DNA of 64,000 nucleotides, taken from assembly GCA_002439165.1 (NCBI GenBank), contig DJTE01000023.1, forward strand, positions 89,002 through 153,001, written 5' to 3'. Within the stretch, counting starts at the first letter, position 1. Every line of letters begins with the position of its first letter. This document shows, in pieces, positions 42,221-51,951 of this stretch. The notes beneath the pieces are model-generated. The model searched no databases. It saw nothing but the letters and a program-made list of their open reading frames with translations, and was not told the origin of the DNA. The translations under genes and the position numbers were made by a program. Origin of the DNA: Chryseobacterium indologenes. Its GTDB lineage: Bacteria; Bacteroidota; Bacteroidia; Flavobacteriales; Weeksellaceae.

Positions 42221-43846
42221 ATGTCATTATCTTACGTCAATGGAGCTTCCTCTATTCCTTTACTGGGACAAACCATTGGAGCTAATCTTAAAAATACCGT
42301 TGAAAAATATCCGCTTCAGGAAGCATTGGTGTGCGTTCATCAGGAGTACAGAGCCACTTACCAGGAGTTTTATAATCAAACCACCGCCGTTGCAAAAGCC
42401 CTTATTTTCCTGGGTGCAAAAGCCGGAGACAGGATCGGAATATGGTCTTCCAACCGTTATGAATGGGTACTTCTTCAGTATGCCACTGCACGTATCGGAA
42501 CGATTCTGGTCAACATTAATCCTGCCTACCGAACACATGAGCTGACGTATGTCATCAACCAGTCTGAAATACGTTTTATTTTCTCTTCTTTAAACTTTAA
42601 AACCAGTAATTATAAAGAAATGGTAGAATATGCCAGAGAGGTTTGCCCTTCCCTGGAACACGAAATTTTCTTTGATGATAACTGGGATGATTTTCTCAAT
42701 AACGGACAGGATATTTCCGATGATACCCTGCACAGCTTCGAAGAACACGTACAGTTTGATGATCCTGTGAACATTCAGTACACCTCCGGAACCACAGGGT
42801 TCCCGAAAGGCGTAACACTTTCCCATCACAATATTCTGAATAACGGCTATTTCATCGGTATACGCTTAAAATATTCATCTACGGACAGGGTTTGTATTCC
42901 AGTTCCTTTTTATCACTGCTTCGGAATGGTGATCGGCAATATCTGCTGTACCGCCCACGGTGCCTGTATGGTGGTTCCCAACGACAGCTTTGATCCCGAT
43001 CTTACTTTAAAAGCTGTTTCTGATGAAAAATGTACATCTCTGTATGGGGTGCCTACTATGTTTATTGCAGAACTGGCGGTAAAAGATTTCGAAACGTACA
43101 ACTTTTCAGATCTGAGAACGGGGGTAATGGCAGGATCGGTCTGCCCGCCGGAAATCATGAAAAAGGTAGAAAGCCTGATGAATATTAAAGAAATGAGCAT
43201 CTGCTACGGTATGACAGAAACGTCTCCCGTTTCTACACAAACTCTGATCGGTACTCCTTTAGAAAAGCAGGTCAGTACCGTAGGAACCGTCCAGGATCAT
43301 CTTGAAATAAAGATCATTGATGAAAACGGAAAGATCCTGAACCGTGGAGAACATGGAGAACTCTGTACCAGAGGTTATTCTGTTATGCTGAAATACTGGA
43401 ATGATCCGGAAAACACCCGAAAAGTCCTTGATGATGCCCGTTGGATGCATACCGGAGACATGGCTGTAATGGATGAGGAAGGTTATATTACCATTTCCGG
43501 AAGAATCAAAGATCTGATCATCCGTGGCGGCGAAAATATTTCCCCTAAAGAAATTGAAGACTTCTTATACACCTATCCCAATATCCTCGACGTACAGATC
43601 ATTGGCGTGCCCAGCGAAAAATTCGGGGAAGAGGTTATGGCATGGATCAAGGTCCGGAAAGGCAGTGAGGTCAACGAATCAGAACTTCTGAACTACTGTA
43701 AAGGAAGAATTGCCCATTATAAAATTCCCAAATACTGGAAATTTGTGGATGAATTCCCGATGACCATTTCCGGGAAAATACGGAAGGTTGAAATGCGGGA
43801 GATTTCGGTGAAAGAACTGGGCCTGGATAATTTTAAACGTTCGTAA
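42221..43846 (+). CDS. AMP-binding acyl-CoA synthetase
   Basis: 541 residues, ANL superfamily. Motifs: YTSGTTGFPKGVTLSH (P-loop), YGMTETSPVS, WMHTGDMAVMDEEGYI and the catalytic lysine in FPMTISGKIRKVEMREI. It activates carboxylic acids, most likely medium- or long-chain fatty acids, to acyl-CoA through acyl-AMP. Chain-length preference cannot be read from sequence. No other beta-oxidation gene adjoins it. Confidence 0.9.
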   Translation: MSLSYVNGASSIPLLGQTIGANLKNTVEKYPLQEALVCVHQEYRATYQEFYNQTTAVAKALIFLGAKAGDRIGIWSSNRYEWVLLQYATARIGTILVNINPAYRTHELTYVINQSEIRFIFSSLNFKTSNYKEMVEYAREVCPSLEHEIFFDDNWDDFLNNGQDISDDTLHSFEEHVQFDDPVNIQYTSGTTGFPKGVTLSHHNILNNGYFIGIRLKYSSTDRVCIPVPFYHCFGMVIGNICCTAHGACMVVPNDSFDPDLTLKAVSDEKCTSLYGVPTMFIAELAVKDFETYNFSDLRTGVMAGSVCPPEIMKKVESLMNIKEMSICYGMTETSPVSTQTLIGTPLEKQVSTVGTVQDHLEIKIIDENGKILNRGEHGELCTRGYSVMLKYWNDPENTRKVLDDARWMHTGDMAVMDEEGYITISGRIKDLIIRGGENISPKEIEDFLYTYPNILDVQIIGVPSEKFGEEVMAWIKVRKGSEVNESELLNYCKGRIAHYKIPKYWKFVDEFPMTISGKIRKVEMREISVKELGLDNFKRS

Positions 43847-44155
43847 TGCCTTTGCGGATTTTTCATAGCTTTATGCTGAATGGATTGTTTTCTTTTATTT
43901 AGGCGGACTAAAGCCCACCTCTATTGAATAAATTCTACAAACGAACATAAAGGTTTTTATTAAGAACTCTTTTTTGTTTTTTTTATCTTGCAGATTCTGC
44001 AGATTTCTTATTCCTGAGTAAATAAAAATCGTAGATTTTTTAATCTTAAGTGAACTTCTATGCACAACGTTTTTAGCTTAAAAATCACTAAAGTGTACAA
44101 TCTTTTGTGCCTCGTATGTTTGTATTATAAATTTAAGAGGTCCTGGAACACAATA
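43847..44155. other. Intergenic region without a recognisable gene
   Basis: It holds the short direct repeat GCAGATTCTGCAGATT (about 43990-44005) and the stretch GGCGGACTAAAGCCCACC, which resembles small dispersed sequences I associate with related genomes. No coding or structured RNA signal is clear. Confidence 0.4.
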
Positions 44156-44187
44156 ATAAAGGCTGTCTTCTGAGGACAGCCTTATAT
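44156..44187 (-). terminator. Terminator after rpoN
   Basis: AAGGCTGTC (44159-44167) pairs with GACAGCCTT (44175-44183). Confidence 0.7.
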
Positions 44188-44190
44188 ATT

Positions 44191-45654
44191 TTAGAGTTCT
44201 TTTCTTAATCTCGCGACCGGAATATTGAGCTGTTCACGGTATTTGGCGATGGTTCTTCTGGCGATGTTGTAGCCCTGCTCTTTAAGGATTACTACCAGCG
44301 CATCATCGGTAAGTGGTTTTCTTTTATTCTCTTTATCGATCACCTCCTGAAGGTGGGTTTTAATTTCTTTGGTAGAAACCTCTTCCCCATCATCATTGGT
44401 AAGGCTGTCTGAGAAAAGATCTTTCAGGTAAACGATTCCGTTCGGGGTATCGGCATACTTGCTTTTTACCACCCTTGAAATGGTAGAAATATCGAATCCG
44501 GTAATATCTGCGACATCTTTCAGAATCATTGGCTTGAGGGACTTTTCGTCTCCTGTAATAAAATAATCCTTCTGAAATTTCACAATTGCCGTAATGGTCT
44601 GAAGCAGGGTATTCTGACGCTGGTTGATCGCATCAATATACCATTTGGCGGCATCCAGTTTCTGTTTGATAAACAATGCTGCCTGTTTGTGTTCCGAAGA
44701 GTTTTTATCGTGTGAATACGTTGTCAGAATGTCTTTGTATTCTTCAGAAACTCTTAAAGTAGGGGCATTTTTGCTGTTAAGCATCGGGATAACCTGTCCG
44801 TCTTTCACCTGGATCACAAAATCAGGGATGATCTCCTGATTGATCGTAATGGTTTGCGTATCAAAGTTTCCTCCCACTTTGGGTGAAAGTTTGGAGATTT
44901 CCTCTAAGGCATCTTTAAGATCCTCTTCTTCAATATCATATTTCTGAATGATCTTATTGTAATGTTTGTTGGTAAGGGCATCAAACTGATGTCTGAGTAT
45001 ATTGGCAGCTAAGGAAACGGCTTTATCAGAGCTTACTTTCTTCTCGATCTGAAGCAGAAGGCATTCCTGAAGTCCGCGCGCGCCTACGCCCGACGGATCC
45101 AGTTTCTGAACATAGTTTTCCAGAATATCGTCTACTTTTTCTTTGGTCGTATAGATTCCCTGTGAAAAAGCAAGGTCATCCACAATAGACTTGATCTCTC
45201 TTCTCAGATAACCGTCTGTATCCAGATTTCCGATGATATATTCCGCAATTTTCAGATCTTCTTCACTGATGTTTACCAGATGGATCTGCTCCATCAGGTA
45301 GTCATACAGGGACTGTCCTTCCGTCAGAAGGCTTTCGTTATCAAATTCCTCGTCATCCGGCGAATAGTTGCTGGATGCTGTTTTATAGCTTGGTTCGTCG
45401 TCGTACAGGTACTCGTTTACATCAAAATCCGTTTCAATGCTTTCCGTGCCTTCATCCTGATAGGCGTCTTCCAGAGAGGAATAATCATCTTCTTTGGAAT
45501 CTTCCTTTACAATTTCCAAAGCAGGATTTTCTTCAAGCTCTCTTTCCAGCTCCTCTTCAAACTCCAGGGTATGCAGCTGAATAAGCTTCATCAACTGAAT
45601 CTGCTGAGGGGCAAGTTTCTGTCCTAATTTGAGTTGTAAGTGTTGTTTAAGCAT
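44191..45654 (-). CDS. rpoN: RNA polymerase sigma-54 factor
   Basis: 487 residues. Region I is Gln/Leu-rich (LKLGQKLAPQQIQLMKLIQL), followed by an acidic region II. The core-binding domain includes DPSGVGARGLQECLLLQIE, and the C-terminal RpoN box is ARRTIAKYREQLNIP. It recognises -24/-12 promoters and depends on AAA+ activators, none of which lie nearby. Monocistronic, with its own terminator. Confidence 0.95.
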   Translation of the reverse strand: MLKQHLQLKLGQKLAPQQIQLMKLIQLHTLEFEEELERELEENPALEIVKEDSKEDDYSSLEDAYQDEGTESIETDFDVNEYLYDDEPSYKTASSNYSPDDEEFDNESLLTEGQSLYDYLMEQIHLVNISEEDLKIAEYIIGNLDTDGYLRREIKSIVDDLAFSQGIYTTKEKVDDILENYVQKLDPSGVGARGLQECLLLQIEKKVSSDKAVSLAANILRHQFDALTNKHYNKIIQKYDIEEEDLKDALEEISKLSPKVGGNFDTQTITINQEIIPDFVIQVKDGQVIPMLNSKNAPTLRVSEEYKDILTTYSHDKNSSEHKQAALFIKQKLDAAKWYIDAINQRQNTLLQTITAIVKFQKDYFITGDEKSLKPMILKDVADITGFDISTISRVVKSKYADTPNGIVYLKDLFSDSLTNDDGEEVSTKEIKTHLQEVIDKENKRKPLTDDALVVILKEQGYNIARRTIAKYREQLNIPVARLRKEL

Positions 45655-45771
45655 ATTAGTATTTGTGTTTTAACATAACATATTCTACGAATTTAATAAA
45701 TTTATTTGATAAAAAACACAATTAGCATGATTTTTGCATTATAGTTAACTACATAATAAACTATAAAAAAA

Positions 45772-45809
45772 TAAAAAAGCCTTAATTTTTACGTTAAGGC
45801 TTTTTTTAT
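45772..45809. terminator. Terminator after asnS
   Basis: AAGCCTTAA (45777-45785) pairs with TTAAGGCTT (45794-45802), flanked by A-run and T-run, so it can act on either strand. It lies between asnS and the rpoN promoter region. Confidence 0.8.
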
Positions 45810-45813
45810 TGTT

Positions 45814-47262
45814 CTAGAATTCAGCATTTTTCGGGGTTCTCGGGAAAGGAATCACGTCTCTGATGTTCGTCATTCCTGTTACGAAAAGAATAAGTCTTTC
45901 CAGTCCCAAGCCGAAGCCTGCATGCGGTACAGAACCGAATTTACGGGTATCAAGATACCACCAAAGTTCGTGCTCATCCACGTGCATATCTGCCATTTTC
46001 TGTTTTAATACGTCTAATCTGGCCTCTCTCTCGGAACCTCCGATGATTTCCCCGATTCCAGGGAAAAGAACGTCCATTGCGGCAACGGTCTTATTATCAT
46101 CGTTCAGCTTCATGTAGAACGCCTTGATCTCCTTCGGATAGTCGAATAATACGACCGGGCACTCAAAATGCTTTTCTACAAGGTATCTTTCGTGCTCAGA
46201 CTGAAGATCTGTTCCCCATTTTTCAACAGGATATGCAAATTTTCCTTTTTTATTTTCTTTAGAGTTTAATAAGATTTCAATAGCTTCTGTATAACTTACA
46301 CGCTTGAAACGTTTAGTAATTACATTCTGAAGTTTTTCTATCAATCCTTCTTTCGCTCTTTCTTTTTCCGGTTTTGATTTTTGTTCTTCTTCAAAACGCT
46401 TGTCAAGGAATTCAAGATCGTCTTTACAGTTGTCAAGAACATACTGGATCACATATTTCAGGAAGTCTTCCGCCAGATCAATGTTATCTTCAAGGTTGTT
46501 GAAAGCAACTTCAGGCTCAATCATCCAGAATTCCGCAAGGTGTCTTGTCGTGTTTGAATTTTCTGCACGGAAAGTAGGTCCGAAAGTATAAATTCTTCCC
46601 AGTCCCATTGCTGCAGTTTCTCCTTCAAGTTGTCCGGAAACCGTTAAGTTGGTTTTTTTACCGAAAAAGTCCTGTGAGAAATCAATTTCACCGTCTTCCG
46701 TTCTTGGCATATGGTTAAGATCGAAGTTGGTAACCCCGAACATTTCTCCTGCTCCTTCTGCATCTGCTCCTGTAATAACCGGAGTGTTGATATAGAAGAA
46801 CTGGTTCTTGTTAAAGAATGAATGGATGGCAAAACTTACCGCGTGACGGATTCTGAAAACAGCCCCGAATACATTGGTTCTGAATCTTAAATGCGCCTGC
46901 TCACGAAGTTTTTCCAGACTGTGCTTTTTAGGCTGCAAAATCGTACTCTGCAATTCTTCGGTAAAGTTATCTCCTAAAATAATGATCTTTTTAGCGATAA
47001 TTTCCACAGACTGTCCGCCCCCCTGGCTTTCTACCACCTCTCCCACTACTTTAAGGGATGAAGCCGTGCTGATCTTTTTGATAAGTTCTTCGTCAAAATT
47101 TTCGAAATCAACAACAATCTGCAAATTATTAATCGTAGAACCATCATTTAGGGCAATAAAGCGGTTGGAACGGAATGCTCTTACCCATCCGTAAACTGTA
47201 ATGTCATGATGTAATACTTTCTTGTAATCCTGTAGGATTTCTTTAATCGTTTGCTTTTTCAT
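45814..47262 (-). CDS. asnS: Asparaginyl-tRNA synthetase
   Basis: 482 residues, class IIb. The N-terminal OB fold contains ITVYGWVRAFRSNRFIALND. Class II motif 2 appears as GPTFRAENSNTTRHLAEF and motif 3 as GFGLGLERLILFVTGMTNIR, with the C-terminal DVIPFPRTP. The motif 3 and PFPRTP endings distinguish it from AspRS. A TAACTTTG -7 box lies at 47308-47301. Confidence 0.96.
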   Translation of the reverse strand: MKKQTIKEILQDYKKVLHHDITVYGWVRAFRSNRFIALNDGSTINNLQIVVDFENFDEELIKKISTASSLKVVGEVVESQGGGQSVEIIAKKIIILGDNFTEELQSTILQPKKHSLEKLREQAHLRFRTNVFGAVFRIRHAVSFAIHSFFNKNQFFYINTPVITGADAEGAGEMFGVTNFDLNHMPRTEDGEIDFSQDFFGKKTNLTVSGQLEGETAAMGLGRIYTFGPTFRAENSNTTRHLAEFWMIEPEVAFNNLEDNIDLAEDFLKYVIQYVLDNCKDDLEFLDKRFEEEQKSKPEKERAKEGLIEKLQNVITKRFKRVSYTEAIEILLNSKENKKGKFAYPVEKWGTDLQSEHERYLVEKHFECPVVLFDYPKEIKAFYMKLNDDNKTVAAMDVLFPGIGEIIGGSEREARLDVLKQKMADMHVDEHELWWYLDTRKFGSVPHAGFGLGLERLILFVTGMTNIRDVIPFPRTPKNAEF

Positions 47263-47300
47263 TAGTTGATAATAAATTTTTGTATAAAAATTAATGACTG

Positions 47301-47308
47301 CAAAGTTA
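47301..47308 (-). promoter_or_regulatory. -7 box of asnS
   Basis: The minus strand reads TAACTTTG, 38 bases upstream of the start. A hairpin lies immediately upstream. Confidence 0.45.
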
Positions 47309-47310
47309 CA

Positions 47311-47345
47311 AAAAAACAGCGCAACTTGATGATTGCGCTGTCTTT
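47311..47345. terminator. Hairpin upstream of asnS
   Basis: ACAGCGCAA (47316-47324) and TTGCGCTGT (47333-47341) form a 9-bp stem flanked by A-run and TCTTT. A similar hairpin occurs near 49516-49541. Confidence 0.55.
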
Positions 47346-47893
47346 AAAAAAATCATTTAAGAAGTATTTAAATTTTCAGTTCAGGAAAATCGCTTTTTTG
47401 ATCTGTTAGTTTTGTTGATTTTCGGATTTAATTTCACTTTAATACCGGTCTGAACTGTTGTAAAACTCTCATTAATCTGAAGCCACATCACATCACTTTA
47501 AATAAATTTGTCTGAGTTTTCATGGAGTAGTTTTTAATAATAAATGGTTACCAGTTTTTGAATGTTCAGCTTAATGTTTAAACCATCATCCCAATTATTT
47601 TTACATTTCATTTCCACATTTAAAATGCATCAACGGGATTGAGCGGTTTCTGTTTTTTATTTAAGCTCCTTAAATGATTACGGTCTGCATATCAATCTTT
47701 AAACAATTATGTCATTACTTTCATTTTTATATTCTGTTCGCATCTTCAAAAAAAATATTTGTGTCTTTACCTGAAACAAAGATGCAGTAAAGCAGGGTGA
47801 TTATGCAAGCAGATAGTTTATAGATTCATAAATTTATAGGGATAAAAACATGAATTTATAAATCATAAAACACTGAAAACAAAATAATTAACA
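47346..47893. other. Long AT-rich gap with an imperfect inverted repeat
   Basis: No gene is supported. Around 47825-47870 the sequences TTCATAAATTTAT and TGAATTTATAAATCA form an imperfect inverted repeat close to the end of the AraC/TPR gene. The rest shows nothing I can name. Confidence 0.4.
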
Positions 47894-49393
47894 TTAATCC
47901 GAATTGATATTTTCAATTTCTTTCAGATAAATGGAAAGCGGGGTTCCTGTTCTTTTTTTAAAGGCTAAAGTGAAAGCCTGTTCATTATTGTATCCTAATT
48001 CTTCCGCAATAAAAGGAATTTTATAAGACCTGAATTTTTTATCATTGGCCAGCCTGCTGATCGCATAATCAATACGGAGATCGTTGAGGTAGGTGGCAAA
48101 ATTCTTTCCTTTGTAGCTATTGATGATTTCCGATAAATACCTGGAATTGGTCTTTACTTTTTTGGCGAGACTTCCCAGGGTAATGCCTTTGTTCAGAAAC
48201 TGTTCTTTATCTTCGAAAATTTCAAGCTCCTTTAATACCGCCCGGACAATATCCTCAGAAACGGTTTTGGCTGTTTTATGGTCTTCGGCTTCTTTATCCT
48301 GTTCTGAAAAATCTTCTGATATCATTTCATTTTTCGGTTCCGTTTCCCAGCTTTTTTTATTTTTATGGGCAGACTGGATCAGATCCTGTGCAATCTTTCT
48401 GTATTTCTTTCCCGTTTTTTTATACCTGAAATAAAAATTGATAAATAACAGATGGGAGACCACTAAAAGACTGAGCACTATATAAAAGAGATTTTTTCTG
48501 TCTCTAAAATCATTGGCGGCGGCGGCTTCCTGCTGCTGTTCAGGAACATCATACTTTCCGGGAAGCTCACGGGATATATCAAGGAATTGAGTATCCAGAG
48601 TGCGGTCAATTTCCAGAAAACGGTCTACGTAATACAGCTGCTTTTCCCTGTTGCCGGTTTCTTTATAATACCTGATAAGATAGGTGTACGCTTCTTTAAG
48701 TTCAGGATACACATAATCGGTTTTAAGAACCAGAGAATCTATCCCGGCAAAACATTCTGCGGCTTTCTCTTTTTCCTGAAGCCCGGCATAGGATTTCCCT
48801 AAATGTAAAAGGGTATAATTCTGATTTTTCCGGGTAGAATTCTCCGGGGCAAAGAAAAAGTTTCTGCACTGTAAGAGGTTATCTGCGGCGGTCCGGAATT
48901 TTTTTAAGTGTAAATGATAAAAGCCCAGCAGCCCCAGATACTGATGATAGCTGTAATCATTCTTATTTTTCCGGGCAGTCTGTAAGCCTTCCCGGATCAG
49001 CGTATAGGCGGAATCCATTTTACCGGTCGCTATGTAGGCATCCGCAAGACCGAGCCTGAGAAAGTTACGCTCGGCATCATTCATATCATCCGCTTCATAC
49101 AGATAGTGTCTGAAAGTACCGGCTGTTTCCTGGTATTTCCCTGTATAATGACTCAAGGTGGCAATACCGATATGCGCCAGTGCCGTCTGTTTTTTATCTT
49201 CTTTTTCTTTGGAAGATTTCAGGATCAGGATATAATTATTCAGGGCAGTCTGAGGGGGGCCGTTAAAAAATTTTTCTTCCAGCTGCTGATCAATATTCTG
49301 TTTTCCCGTGATTTTTTTATCAGCTGTATTTGTCTGTGCATTAACGAAGACGCTACCTGCAATTAATAACAGTATCCAATATTTTACTTTCAT
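47894..49393 (-). CDS. TPR-containing AraC-family transcriptional regulator
   Basis: 499 residues from the ATG at 49391-49393, which begins a signal peptide (MKVKYWILLLIAGSVFVNAQ). A longer reading adds seven non-signal residues. The periplasmic part (about 40-300) holds tetratricopeptide-like helices, one membrane helix follows at about 308-327 (NLFYIVLSLLVVSHLLFINF), and the cytoplasmic C-terminus has an AraC HTH (LGSLAKKVKTNSRYLSEIIN and IPFIAEELGYNNEQAFTLAF). This one-protein sensor-regulator layout is common in Flavobacteria. The target genes are unknown. Confidence 0.88.
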   Translation of the reverse strand: MKVKYWILLLIAGSVFVNAQTNTADKKITGKQNIDQQLEEKFFNGPPQTALNNYILILKSSKEKEDKKQTALAHIGIATLSHYTGKYQETAGTFRHYLYEADDMNDAERNFLRLGLADAYIATGKMDSAYTLIREGLQTARKNKNDYSYHQYLGLLGFYHLHLKKFRTAADNLLQCRNFFFAPENSTRKNQNYTLLHLGKSYAGLQEKEKAAECFAGIDSLVLKTDYVYPELKEAYTYLIRYYKETGNREKQLYYVDRFLEIDRTLDTQFLDISRELPGKYDVPEQQQEAAAANDFRDRKNLFYIVLSLLVVSHLLFINFYFRYKKTGKKYRKIAQDLIQSAHKNKKSWETEPKNEMISEDFSEQDKEAEDHKTAKTVSEDIVRAVLKELEIFEDKEQFLNKGITLGSLAKKVKTNSRYLSEIINSYKGKNFATYLNDLRIDYAISRLANDKKFRSYKIPFIAEELGYNNEQAFTLAFKKRTGTPLSIYLKEIENINSD

Positions 49394-49509
49394 TGCTCCT
49401 TCAGGGTATCTCACAAAAATATTATTTTATTCGGCAGATTCATGATATCTTTTTATTCTTCCTTTACGGACAGAGGATTTGTAAGAAGATTAATTCCCTG
49501 TCAAGTTAC

Positions 49510-49545
49510 AAAAAACAGCGTAAAGTATGATTACGCTGTATCATT
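49510..49545. repeat. Second copy of the ACAGCG-hairpin element
   Basis: ACAGCGTAA and TTACGCTGT pair around a 7-base loop. The preceding sequence AAGTTACAAAAAA is shared with the hairpin near 47305-47341, indicating a small repeated element or two related terminators. Confidence 0.5.
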
Positions 49546-49584
49546 GATCAATTATTTAAAAGAAAAATCTATGCAGCCGCCGGG

Positions 49585-50184
49585 TCAGTTAAAGAAGATG
49601 GTCTTTTTTCTCTGTTTTCCGTTCCGGATTCTCCATGCATGATAAGAGCTGGGTACGTCATACTGCCATTTCGGGAGCAGCAGAACAATCAGGATGACAT
49701 CTACATGGGAGATAAAACCCAATATTACGGTAAGATAAAACGCCCAGCCCGCCTGTTGGAATCCTATTAAATACGTAAAAGCGATCAGCAGGCTCAGTCC
49801 CCACATTTTTGACAAGAACGCATGTGTACAGGTTTCTTTTCCGAATTTCCAGAGACTCACGATATAGCAAAGAGCTTCCATCAAAAAGATGAGAAGAATC
49901 CCCTGCCATTCGTTTTTAATGATTTCCGGGTTCAGAAAATAAGCGGCGAATCCCAGTGAAAGCCAGAACACCAGATCGGTCTGGCTGTCCATTCTGCGTA
50001 ATTTTTCGGAAGACACACCTGCTTTCCGGGCTATAATTCCATCGAAAATATCAGTGAATAATCCAACATACATCAAAATCAGGATCATCAGCCTGGCTTT
50101 TTCCCCTGCCGAATACGCTATGAAAAGAATAACAGGCGCAAGGAGAAATCTTATGGCAATTAAAATATAGGGTATTGTTTTCAT
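49585..50184 (-). CDS. CDP-alcohol phosphatidyltransferase family protein
   Basis: 199 residues, about five to six membrane helices. The family motif D-x2-DG-x2-AR-x8-G-x3-D-x3-D is present as DIFDGIIARKAGVSSEKLRR followed by MDSQTD, but Leu replaces the usual Gly after x8. The four catalytic Asp residues are in place. The family transfers a phosphatidyl group from CDP-diacylglycerol to an alcohol. The acceptor here is unknown, and the substitution is worth noting. It is 4 bp downstream of the surface-repeat gene. Confidence 0.82.
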   Translation of the reverse strand: MKTIPYILIAIRFLLAPVILFIAYSAGEKARLMILILMYVGLFTDIFDGIIARKAGVSSEKLRRMDSQTDLVFWLSLGFAAYFLNPEIIKNEWQGILLIFLMEALCYIVSLWKFGKETCTHAFLSKMWGLSLLIAFTYLIGFQQAGWAFYLTVILGFISHVDVILIVLLLPKWQYDVPSSYHAWRIRNGKQRKKTIFFN

Positions 50185-50188
50185 GGTT

Positions 50189-50836
50189 TTAAAAATTAAT
50201 GATAGGTAAGCTTCTTTTTCCGTTTTTGTTCCATAATCCCAGCTGAAGGCCTTTCATTTTCCTGGAAATATTAACGAGCCCGATCTGTATTCCGGTCATT
50301 TCTTCTGCTCTGTTGTATATTCCGGCCTGGAATCCTTTGAATAGTTCCGCATTGTTTACCGGAGCAACCGTTAATCCTTTAAAGTCTTTTTCATAATTAT
50401 AGAATCCGGAAAACATCACACCGTTTCCTTTATCAATATAAGTACCCAGCCCCGTTACAATAATTCCGTTCATCGTGTTTCCAAAATTATAAACCGAAAC
50501 CGAAACACCATTGTGATTCACTATGCTGCCATATCCGCTGCCGGAAACAGTAAGACCGTTGACAATAAGTTCGGGCTGCTCTTTTCTGTTTTTTGCAGGA
50601 TCATAAAACATCCATACAACAGGTCCCAAAGGAACCGGTTCCAGATTGAGCCCGTTGATTTTCCGGGTATTGTTTTTATCCAGAACACCTCCCAAGCCTA
50701 AGGCAACACCGTTTACTTTATCAATTTTATTTAATGGGGTTAAGGCGGCAAAACTCGTTCTTTCCCTGCTTAAACTTTCCTGAGCCGGAGCCAGGCTGCC
50801 TAAGAAAAGACCTGTTATTAAAAGTATTGTTTTCAT
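50189..50836 (-). CDS. Secreted protein with LA_2272-type surface repeats
   Basis: 215 residues. Signal peptide (MKTILLITGLFLGSLAPAQ) is followed by several repeats of the type NGLTVSG, KGLTVAPVNNA, FKGFQAGIYNRA, MTGIQIGLVN and MKGLQLGLWNKNG. Such repeats resemble LA_2272 surface repeats, beta-helical-looking modules found in Bacteroidota and Leptospira. Function unknown. It appears in a minus-strand run with the phosphatidyltransferase and desaturase genes. Confidence 0.75.
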   Translation of the reverse strand: MKTILLITGLFLGSLAPAQESLSRERTSFAALTPLNKIDKVNGVALGLGGVLDKNNTRKINGLNLEPVPLGPVVWMFYDPAKNRKEQPELIVNGLTVSGSGYGSIVNHNGVSVSVYNFGNTMNGIIVTGLGTYIDKGNGVMFSGFYNYEKDFKGLTVAPVNNAELFKGFQAGIYNRAEEMTGIQIGLVNISRKMKGLQLGLWNKNGKRSLPIINF

Positions 50837-50866
50837 ATTCTTTATGGTTTTATTTTTTATTCAAAA

Positions 50867-51940
50867 CTATTGGCTTAATTTTTTCAGATATTCATAGTGG
50901 GAAATCACTGCCTGAAAGATGCTTTTTTCATGATAAGGAAGCCTGTTTCTTACAGCCGCTTTTTTAATAGCCGGAGTAATGATGGTATAGACCGTATGCG
51001 GAAGACCGGGAAAAAGATGATGGGCAGCATGGGAATTGAAACCTCCGAAAATCCAGTTGGCCAGCCGGTTTGCAGGATGGTAATCCAGAGAGACGGCTAA
51101 CTGGTGTTCATAATAATCATACGGCAGATACCCGTTTTCATCCGCTTCGGGGAAATCTGTTTCAAGACTCAGATGAGAAATGATCAGGGTGAGCACAAAG
51201 AACAGGGAAATCGTAAGATGCATGATGATAAAAGACAGGATAACCGTCAGTACAGGAATAGAAGTAAAAAAAGCGGGAATTACCAGCATATAGCTGAAAT
51301 AAGCAGCTTTCAGTACGATAACTTCTGTAACAGATATCCAGGAATGGCTCTGGTTTCTCAGATTGGCCAGGTCTTTTTTTCTGAGGTATATAAAATCTTT
51401 AATCAGGATCCAGTGTAAAGTATACAGACAATACAGTAAAGTAGCATATAAATGCTGATACTGATGCAGTTTTCTTTTGGGCTGTTTAGCAGAAAGCCTT
51501 ATGAATATATTATCATCAATATCTGCATCGCAGCCGTCTACATTCGGAAAAACATGGTGTGAAGCAATATGTCTTTTTTTCCACAGTCTTGCATTGACTC
51601 CCTGGAGATTAAAGGTGATGTAATAAATAATCCCGTTCAGCTTTTTATACTTTGAAAAAGTATTATGCACACAGTCGTGGGAACAGTTGAAAGCAAGAAG
51701 TATCCCCGACAGTCCCAACAGGATATAATTGATGATGACTGCATAAGTCTTATTTCCCATATAAGGATTAAAAAGATTGGCATACAGCAGGATAAAAGTC
51801 ATAGAATAGCATATGAATTTTATGATCATCAGCTGTTTCGCTTTGTTAACGGTTTCTTCGGTAAGCAATACTTTTACTTCTTCACGCAGTTCCGGGTAAA
51901 AAGCAGAGGTCGTTTTTCTGAATTTTATTTTTGTTTTCAT
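50867..51940 (-). CDS. Membrane fatty acid desaturase
   Basis: 357 residues. The three histidine boxes are visible: HDCVH (88-92), HIASHH (124-129) and HAAHH near residue 305 in FNSHAAHHLFPG. Hydrophobic segments lie at about 38-58, 66-84, 205-222 and 232-252. The enzyme introduces double bonds into acyl lipids using a di-iron centre, affecting membrane fluidity. Regiospecificity is not readable. It is followed by the surface-repeat and phosphatidyltransferase genes. Confidence 0.9.
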   Translation of the reverse strand: MKTKIKFRKTTSAFYPELREEVKVLLTEETVNKAKQLMIIKFICYSMTFILLYANLFNPYMGNKTYAVIINYILLGLSGILLAFNCSHDCVHNTFSKYKKLNGIIYYITFNLQGVNARLWKKRHIASHHVFPNVDGCDADIDDNIFIRLSAKQPKRKLHQYQHLYATLLYCLYTLHWILIKDFIYLRKKDLANLRNQSHSWISVTEVIVLKAAYFSYMLVIPAFFTSIPVLTVILSFIIMHLTISLFFVLTLIISHLSLETDFPEADENGYLPYDYYEHQLAVSLDYHPANRLANWIFGGFNSHAAHHLFPGLPHTVYTIITPAIKKAAVRNRLPYHEKSIFQAVISHYEYLKKLSQ

Positions 51941-51951
51941 GATGATCCGGT

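Noticed and set aside
47346..47893. Hidden gene or RNA in the gap before the TPR/AraC gene
   Set aside because: No frame of credible length, no ribosomal or tRNA-like structure; only an imperfect inverted repeat was seen.
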